From Sphaerisporangium album (GTDB lineage Bacteria; Actinomycetota; Actinomycetes; Streptosporangiales; Streptosporangiaceae): a DNA stretch of 64,000 bases. Shown here piece by piece: positions 58,698 to 64,000 of this stretch. The first letter of the stretch is position 1. Each line of letters starts with the position of its first letter. The notes under the pieces were generated by a model, which was not told where the DNA came from, did no database searches, and saw nothing but the letters and a program-made list of their open reading frames with translations. Position numbers and translations under genes: made by a program. The stretch covers positions 18,498 to 82,497 of the forward strand of contig NZ_QOIL01000034.1 in the NCBI RefSeq assembly GCF_003323745.1, read 5' to 3'.

Positions 58698-59306
58698 ATG
58701 AAGGATTCTCCTATGGGGCTGCGCGAGCGGACCCGCCGAACAGTCCAGAAAGAGATCGCCGAAGCCGCCCAGCGGCTGTTCGTTGAACGTGGGTACGAGG
58801 CCACGACGATCGACGACGTCGCCGCAGAGGTCGGCATGTCGCCGCGCAGCGTCTTCCGTTACTTCGCGACCAAGGAAGACATCGTGGTCGGGAAGCTGGG
58901 CTTCGTCGCCGAGGAGATGCTCCAGGCCCTGAGAGACCGACCTGCCGATGAGCCCGTATGGGAGTCGCTACGCAGGATCTTTGACCTCCTCGTCCCCCAC
59001 GTCGACGCGCCCGGCAAGCGCGAAGTGGCCGACCCCATGCAGCGCATCGTGTTCACCACCCCGGCCCTTCTGGCCAGCTACCTGGAGAAGCTGCACGTCA
59101 TGGGGGACGCCGCCGAAACGGCGATCCGCGACCGCGCACAGGCGGCCGGAAAGCCGTACTCTGACGACGATCCGACACCGCGCGCGCTCGTCGCGGGCGC
59201 GTTCGGCTGCCTGCTCGCAGCCCAGAAGGCATGGCTGGCCGGCGGTGCGAAGCAGAGCTTCGCCGAGGCCATCGATCAGGCCATGGCCACCATCGGACCC
59301 CGCTGA
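58698..59306 (+). CDS. TetR-family repressor
   Basis: 202 residues. The N-terminal HTH is textbook (QKEIAEAAQRLFVERGYEAT, TIDDVAAEVGMSPRSVFRYF, ATKEDIV). The C-terminal helical domain binds an unknown ligand. It most probably represses the divergent SDR gene and itself. Confidence 0.94.
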   Translation: MKDSPMGLRERTRRTVQKEIAEAAQRLFVERGYEATTIDDVAAEVGMSPRSVFRYFATKEDIVVGKLGFVAEEMLQALRDRPADEPVWESLRRIFDLLVPHVDAPGKREVADPMQRIVFTTPALLASYLEKLHVMGDAAETAIRDRAQAAGKPYSDDDPTPRALVAGAFGCLLAAQKAWLAGGAKQSFAEAIDQAMATIGPR

Positions 59307-59532
59307 GCAGAGTCATGGTCGCGCTGTCCGCCCTGCCGCCGGTACGTGGCCCCTACCAGCCGCCGGCTGCGTGAGTCGCGGGCAAAACCCCCGCGTTCGT
59401 CGTCACCGTGGCCCATGCGACCCGGGCCGGCTGACCGAGGTCGGCGCTCCTCTGCGGTGCTGGGTTCCTCCCGGAGGGTTGCGGTGGACTGCGCAGGCTG
59501 ATTGGGTTGCTTGCACTGGAGTTCAGCGCATT

Positions 59533-59904
59533 ATGGGTCTTTCGCATCGGGATGGGACTTCGTCGATGACGCCCTTTTCGATCAAGCTCGTTCACGAGCA
59601 GGACCGCATCCGCCTGATCTTGCATGGCGAGCTGGACAGGGGGACGGTCTCTCGCCTTGACGATGCGGTGGAGGAGGCACTGAGCGGCGGCTGCCGGCAT
59701 CTCACCGTTGACGTCGCTGGTCTGAGCTTTTGCGACTCCTCGGGGTTGTGGGCGTTGCTCCGGGCACGGCGAGCCGTGGCAGCGGTCCAGGGCAGCATGG
59801 AGTTGACCAACGTCCAGGGTGTGCTGCGGCGCCTGCTGGACCTGACCAGGCTCGGCGAGGCCTTCACCATCGACCCCGGCCCTGCCGCCTCCGGCGACGC
59901 CTAG
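59533..59904 (+). CDS. STAS-domain anti-sigma factor antagonist
   Basis: About 123 residues. VHEQDRIRLILHGELDRGTV, VDVAGLSFCDSSGLWALLRA and the final LTRLGEAFTI are the SpoIIAA/RsbV signature; Ser in DSSG is the phosphorylation site. ATG 59533 has GGAG nine bases upstream; ATG 59566 is the alternative. It would bind an RsbW-type anti-sigma kinase (one is at 47777). 59307-59532 shows no gene. Confidence 0.9.
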   Translation: MGLSHRDGTSSMTPFSIKLVHEQDRIRLILHGELDRGTVSRLDDAVEEALSGGCRHLTVDVAGLSFCDSSGLWALLRARRAVAAVQGSMELTNVQGVLRRLLDLTRLGEAFTIDPGPAASGDA

Positions 59905-60029
59905 CACGTCGACTGCCACACCTGCGGAGGCACCGGGCTCGTCGGCCTGCGTGGTAACCCTGTCACCGCCCGCGCGCCGCACCGTATGAGCCGTCAGGGG
60001 CCGGGTCCATGTGACAGGCCAGAAGATGG

Positions 60030-60665
60030 CTAACGAGGTTCAGGAGGCAGTTCACCCACCGGCGCGACGCTATGCGTTCCGGCGCCCGTGCATCGCCAAA
60101 CGGCCATCTCATGGCCCAGCTCGGCGCGCAGGCCGAGACCGTGGGCGGAGCAGACCGGCCAGACTCCCCAGATCATCTCCATGATCACTTCTTGGGTGGC
60201 GTCGGCGACGCTCGCGAGCGCCCATTGAGGGTCGCTTCCCACGCCGGGCCGAATGCCGTTGCCGTGGTGAATGCCCTGAAACTCCACCCAGGCCTGGCCG
60301 CTGTCGTCCCACTCGGGACTGACCAGCCGGAGCGTCCCGCTGAGTCCCGTGGCCCGAACGTCACGCTCCACCGTCATCAGCGCCTGCTCCAGCGCCGTCC
60401 ACAGACGCGGTTCCAGCGCGAAGGTCGGCTCGAAACCGGTGTCGCGAAGAAGGTCCTCGCCCAGCCGGGTCAGGTCCTGCGCTGTCAGGTGGGCGGTGGG
60501 CCGTTCGAGAAGTTCTCGCGTAGCAGGCGTGCGCATGCCCCATTCCTCCAGCAGGCAGGCCAACTCGATGACGGGTTCGGCGTTGAGGCCGCCGTCGCGC
60601 AACGCCGTGTAGATCCGGCTCCTCAACTCGTTGGCGACCTGCTCGGCTTTTTCATGGGAGTGCAC
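60030..60665 (-). CDS. Hypothetical actinobacterial protein
   Basis: 211 residues. EKAEQVANELRSRIYTALRD and ELLERPTAHLTAQDLTRLGED are helical; a C-terminal beta-rich half (DSGQAWVEFQGIHHGNGI ... WGVWPVCSAHGLGLRAELG, ending VWRCTGAGTHSVAPVGEL) holds two Cys that could coordinate a metal. ATG at 60665. No family recognised. Confidence 0.65.
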   Translation of the reverse strand: MHSHEKAEQVANELRSRIYTALRDGGLNAEPVIELACLLEEWGMRTPATRELLERPTAHLTAQDLTRLGEDLLRDTGFEPTFALEPRLWTALEQALMTVERDVRATGLSGTLRLVSPEWDDSGQAWVEFQGIHHGNGIRPGVGSDPQWALASVADATQEVIMEMIWGVWPVCSAHGLGLRAELGHEMAVWRCTGAGTHSVAPVGELPPEPR

Positions 60666-60883
60666 GCTGCAGTGTCACCCGCTGCGCGGGTTCGGGCAAA
60701 GGCTTTTCCGCGCGGGCGGAGAACGACTGGGCAGCCGCGCGAGTTAGTGCCTCCCGGGGCCGGTAGCACCTCATCTCGCCGCCGCAGGAATGTTCAGTCG
60801 GATCGGAAGGGCCGGGAGGGCGGCGGCGCCGGTGATAGTGCGGGATCCGCCCCCAGTTCACCAGATCGTGGAGGAGGATCGAT

Positions 60884-61729
60884 ATGCCTGATGGATGGCA
60901 GTGGGACAGCACACTGTTTCGGGGAAGTGCGGCCTACTACGAGCGCGGACGGCTCCCGTACGCTCCGGGCTTCGCCGAAACGCTGGCCGCGGCGCTCGGC
61001 CTGGACGGACGGGGCCGGCTTCTCGACGTCGGCTGCGGGCCGGGAATCGTTGCGCTCGCCCTGGCGCGGTTCTTCGCCGAGGCGGTCGGGATCGACCCGG
61101 ATGCGGACATGCTGGCCGAGGCCGGGCGACGGGCCGAGCGTCGTGGGGTGACCAACGCGCGGTGGGTGGCCGCCCGCGCCGAGGACCTGCCGGCCGGTCT
61201 GGGTGGGTTCCGGGTCGTGGTGTTCGCCCAGTCCTTCCACTGGACGGATCGGGATCGTGTCGCCGCGACCGTGCGGGAGATGCTGGAGCCGGGCGGCGCG
61301 TTCGTCCACATGAGCGACCTGAAGAATCCGCCCGCGGAACCGGTGCCACCGCCGCTGCCCGCTCCCCCGTACGCGCGGATCGGCGACCTGGTGCGCCGGT
61401 ATCTGGGCCCGGTACGCCGCGCGGGTCAGGGAACGCTCGTCAACGGCACGCCGAACCGTGAGGATCTCGTCCTGGCACGGGCCGGGTTCGAGAACTTCGA
61501 ACGGCATATCGTGCCAGCCGGGGAAGTGGTCGACCGCACCCCGGACGACATCGTGGCGTGGGTGTTCTCCCGATCCGACTCCGCCCCTCACCTGTTCGGC
61601 GACAGGCTGGAGGACTTCGAGCGGGACCTGCGCGAGGTGCTGCGACACGCCTCGCCCGACGACCGCTTCGCCGAGCGCCTTCCGGCAACCGAGATCATGA
61701 CCTGGCGCAAGCCACAGGGCGAGCGGTGA
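60884..61729 (+). CDS. Class I SAM-dependent methyltransferase
   Basis: 281 residues from ATG 60884. LLDVGCGPGIVALALARFF is motif I, and VVFAQSFHWTDRDRV is the methyltransferase_11-type motif with FHW. GGAGGA lies 6 bp upstream. Small-molecule methylation; substrate unknown. Confidence 0.92.
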   Translation: MPDGWQWDSTLFRGSAAYYERGRLPYAPGFAETLAAALGLDGRGRLLDVGCGPGIVALALARFFAEAVGIDPDADMLAEAGRRAERRGVTNARWVAARAEDLPAGLGGFRVVVFAQSFHWTDRDRVAATVREMLEPGGAFVHMSDLKNPPAEPVPPPLPAPPYARIGDLVRRYLGPVRRAGQGTLVNGTPNREDLVLARAGFENFERHIVPAGEVVDRTPDDIVAWVFSRSDSAPHLFGDRLEDFERDLREVLRHASPDDRFAERLPATEIMTWRKPQGER

Positions 61730-61736
61730 GCCGGGA

Positions 61737-61761
61737 CGTGCCCGCCGCCGAGGCGGGCACG
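61737..61761 (+). terminator. Terminator after the methyltransferase
   Basis: Stem CGTGCCCGCC (61737-61746) and GGCGGGCACG (61752-61761), 5-nt loop, 7 bp after the stop; it may also end the convergent gene at 61787. Confidence 0.8.
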
Positions 61762-61786
61762 CCGTTGGGCTACGGGCGGTGACGCG

Positions 61787-62737
61787 TCAGTGACGCGTGA
61801 TCGCCACGACGGTGTACGGGGTGGTCGGGGTGGGAGGTGTGGTGAAACGGGCGTTGGGGAGGTAGAGGCGGTCGTGGAAGGCCGCCACGGTGGTGGGGAC
61901 GTCGAAGCGGGGGTCGGTCAGCTTGCGGACGACCCTGCCCGAGGCGGCGTCCTTGGCCAGGTCGAGGGCCGTCACGGTGTTCAGGCGGTTCTGGACGACG
62001 TAGAGGGTGCGGCCTTCCAGGAGCAGCCCGTCGCCGTTGACGAGGGATTCCGCACCGATGTCCACCATGGTGGCGACGCCGGTCGAGGGGTCGACGCGGA
62101 ACAGCTTGCCGGTGTTGGACTGGACGACGAGCAGGGCCCTGTGGTCGGGGGTCGGGGCGATGCCGTTGGCGTTGTTGCCGGTCGTGTAGACGATGTCGCC
62201 GCTCAGCGGCACCTTCACCGCCTCGCCCGGCAGCGCTCCCCCGCGTCCGAACGGCAGCTTGTACAGCACGGGGTTGGCCGAGTCGGTGAAGTACGCCGCG
62301 TCGTGGGTGAGCACGACGTCGTTGACGAACGAGGTGCCGGTGGCGAGCTGGTAGCTCGCGAGCACCTCGCCGCTCCGGGTGTCGATCACGCGGGCGTTGC
62401 CGCCGGTGCCGCCGGCGACGAACAGCCGGCCGCGCGCGTCGACCTTGAGGCCGAGCGACGGGGTGCCCGGCCCGGCGTTGAGGATCCGTCCCTGGCCGGT
62501 GCGCAGGTCGGCCTGGTAGATGGCGCCGGTCGCGCGCGAGCCGAAGTACGCGACCGGGCCCGGGCCGATGGCGATCCCTTCCGGCTGGAAACCGTCAGGG
62601 AGGGAGAACTCGGTGGGATAGGCCGACTTGGTCAGAGAGGCAGAGGCGGCGGAGGCACCTGGGCCGGCCTCGGCCGCCACTGCGGGGGCTCCCGCGAGCA
62701 CGGCCAGGAACCCCGCTAAGAAAACTGCCACCTTCAT
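61787..62737 (-). CDS. Secreted beta-propeller (SMP-30/NHL-like) protein
   Basis: 316 residues. A signal peptide (MKVAVFLAGFLAVLAGAPAVAAEA) is followed by repeated blades (LPDGFQPEGIAIGPGPVAYF, then ...VDARGRLFVAGGTGG, NANGIAPTPDHRALLVVQS, SLVNGDGLLLEGRTLYVVQN) typical of SMP-30/gluconolactonase-like six-bladed propellers. Extracellular; substrate unknown. Confidence 0.85.
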   Translation of the reverse strand: MKVAVFLAGFLAVLAGAPAVAAEAGPGASAASASLTKSAYPTEFSLPDGFQPEGIAIGPGPVAYFGSRATGAIYQADLRTGQGRILNAGPGTPSLGLKVDARGRLFVAGGTGGNARVIDTRSGEVLASYQLATGTSFVNDVVLTHDAAYFTDSANPVLYKLPFGRGGALPGEAVKVPLSGDIVYTTGNNANGIAPTPDHRALLVVQSNTGKLFRVDPSTGVATMVDIGAESLVNGDGLLLEGRTLYVVQNRLNTVTALDLAKDAASGRVVRKLTDPRFDVPTTVAAFHDRLYLPNARFTTPPTPTTPYTVVAITRH

Positions 62738-62840
62738 TGAGGACGTCCCATCTGTGGCGGGTGCAGTGATTTACCGAGATGCCCTCCTGCGCGGTGGATA
62801 TAACGCGTGGCGCCCGGCCGATGTGCTCCCGTCACGCGTG

Positions 62841-63722
62841 TCAGGGCTTGTACGCCAGGCCGCCGTAGCTGGCCACCTCCGGAGGCTCGCCCCAGAGGTT
62901 GGGTTCGGGGCGCCAGTGGGCGACCGAGGTCACGCCCGGGTCCAGGAGTGTCAGGCCGTCGAAGTAGCGGGCGATCAGGGCGGGGCTCCGTGCTGTATAG
63001 GGGATGACGCCGCTGCGCGCGTTGTGGCTTCGCAGGGCCTGGACGTACGCCGGGTCGGTGTCGGTGCCGTCGTAGAGGGCGAGGTAGCTGCCGGAGGGCA
63101 GGGCGTCCATGAGCCGGTTCACGATCGCGCGCGTCTCGTCGTAGTCGGTGACCAGGCCGAGGATTCCCATCAGCATGAGCGCGGTGGGCCGGCTGAAGTC
63201 CAGGGTCTTGGAGGCCGCGCGCAGGATGATGTCCGGGTCGCGGACGTCGGCCTCGATGTAGTCGGTGGCCCCCTCGCGGGTGCTGGTGAGCAGCGCCTCG
63301 GCGTGCACCAGCACCAGGGGGTCGTTGTCCACGTAGACGATGCGCGAGTCGGGAGCCACGCGCTGGGCGACCTCATGGGTGTTGTCGACGGTGGGCAGGC
63401 CGGTCCCGATGTCCAGGAATTGGCGAATGCCGGCGTCGTCGGCGAGGAAGCGTACGACGCGCGTGAGCATGTGGCGGGAGTGGCGGGCGATGTCGACCAT
63501 GCCCGGGAAGACCTCGCAGATCGTGTCCCCCGCCGTGCGGTCGACGGGGTAGTTGTCCTTCCCGCCGAGCAGGTAATTCCAGATGCGGGCCGAGTGGGGC
63601 ACCGAGGTGTTGATCCGTCTCACCGATGGCCCCGGGGCCTGCGCCGAATCGCCCGTCTCGGGCGGCGCCGATGGCTCGGACGTCTCGGATAAGCGGCCCG
63701 GGGTGTCCGGCTCGTCGACCAT
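62841..63722 (-). CDS. SAM-dependent methyltransferase (DUF574/Methyltransf_19-like)
   Basis: 293 residues from ATG 63722 after CAGGAG. A low-complexity Pro/Ser N-terminus, then NTSVPHSARIWNYLLGGKDN, QFLDIGTGLPTVDNTHEVAQ and VYVDNDPLVLVHAEALL, the signature of a large actinomycete methyltransferase family with PARiyDYlLGGkdnf. The reaction is not known. Confidence 0.92.
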   Translation of the reverse strand: MVDEPDTPGRLSETSEPSAPPETGDSAQAPGPSVRRINTSVPHSARIWNYLLGGKDNYPVDRTAGDTICEVFPGMVDIARHSRHMLTRVVRFLADDAGIRQFLDIGTGLPTVDNTHEVAQRVAPDSRIVYVDNDPLVLVHAEALLTSTREGATDYIEADVRDPDIILRAASKTLDFSRPTALMLMGILGLVTDYDETRAIVNRLMDALPSGSYLALYDGTDTDPAYVQALRSHNARSGVIPYTARSPALIARYFDGLTLLDPGVTSVAHWRPEPNLWGEPPEVASYGGLAYKP

Positions 63723-63945
63723 CGAATTCTCCTGCGCGTCGTGTCTTTCCCGTGAGGTTACGCCGGTTGACCCCCTGCGGTCATCCGCCAGGTCATCCGG
63801 GTCCTGCCGTCGGCCGATCGATTCTCGGCGACCGCGGCGCCAGGGCGTCCCCCCCCCTGTCGTGGGGGTCACTGAGCCCATTTCACCGTGATGCTGCAGG
63901 TCACAGGGTGGCGACAGATCCGTTGTCTTGATCGAGAAGTAAAGA

Positions 63946-63994
63946 AGCCTCTGGTAGAAGGGTTGTCGACCAAGATCAACCATCACCAGAGGCT
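63946..63994. repeat. Inverted repeat at the window edge
   Basis: AGCCTCTGGT (63946-63955) and ACCAGAGGCT (63985-63994) are perfect arms, with inner GGTTG/CAACC pairing. An ATG follows at 63998, so it may be an operator or the end of a transposable element whose transposase lies beyond the window. 63723-63945 has no gene. Confidence 0.5.
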
Positions 63995-64000
63995 CGCATG

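Overview
This is high-GC actinobacterial DNA. GTG and TTG starts are common, starts overlap stops as ATGA or GTGA, and there are Scr1-type XRE/DUF397 pairs and methyltransferases of the Streptomyces/Streptosporangiales type. The species cannot be named from sequence alone. Nearly the whole window looks like accessory DNA: several mobile elements and remnants lie side by side.

Layout. (a) 1-6.2 kb: a compact metabolic cluster with a partial adenosylhomocysteinase-like protein, two P-loop kinase-like proteins, a radical SAM/SPASM enzyme, a NUDIX hydrolase, a PfkB-type kinase lacking its usual catalytic Asp, and a cupin-like protein. A stand-alone protein resembling the C-terminus of B12-dependent ribonucleotide reductase lies on the other strand. 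(b) 6.2-8.3 kb: a membrane/coiled-coil gene between two near-identical 62-bp repeats, then a ribbon-helix-helix regulator with paired palindromic operators. (c) 8.6-31.9 kb: a prophage structural module in normal siphovirus order (terminases, portal, MuF, protease, capsid, connectors, tail tube, frameshifted tail chaperones, tape measure, minor tail proteins, collagen-like fibre, small membrane proteins). The portal-MuF gene has a single-base frameshift. I see no endolysin, replication or repressor genes, and a decayed integrase follows. (d) 32.6-37 kb: a small secreted protein, a MurJ-type flippase, and a PadR-like regulator with membrane partners. (e) 37.1-37.75 kb: a type I-E-like CRISPR locus made of two arrays in opposite orientation, fused through a perfectly palindromic hybrid repeat, with no cas genes in the window. 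(f) 37.8-52.8 kb: an AICE-like conjugation region with two HU paralogues, an FtsK/TraB-type DNA translocase, an SpdB/DUF2637-like membrane protein, many tiny translationally coupled genes, a HATPase, an XRE/DUF397 pair, a toxin-antitoxin-like pair and a pentapeptide-repeat protein. It ends at a tRNA-Lys 3' half (attachment-site scar) beside a frameshifted tyrosine integrase. (g) 53.8-64 kb: a phosphotransferase, a HAD fragment abutting a solitary CRISPR repeat, a secreted subtilase, an SDR/TetR divergent pair, a STAS protein, methyltransferases and a secreted beta-propeller protein.

How the parts fit. The conjugation block has the gene set expected of a Streptomyces-type, TraB-driven dsDNA transfer system. 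Next to the 3' end of its translocase gene are eight direct and one inverted copies of GGGGCCACG, most spaced one helical turn apart, which is what a cis-acting transfer locus recognised by TraB would look like. The phage block encodes head and tail assembly only. The strongest oddities are the head-to-head CRISPR arrays, the orphan CRISPR repeat 17 kb away, the putative transfer locus, and the tandem-element scar at the tRNA-Lys fragment.
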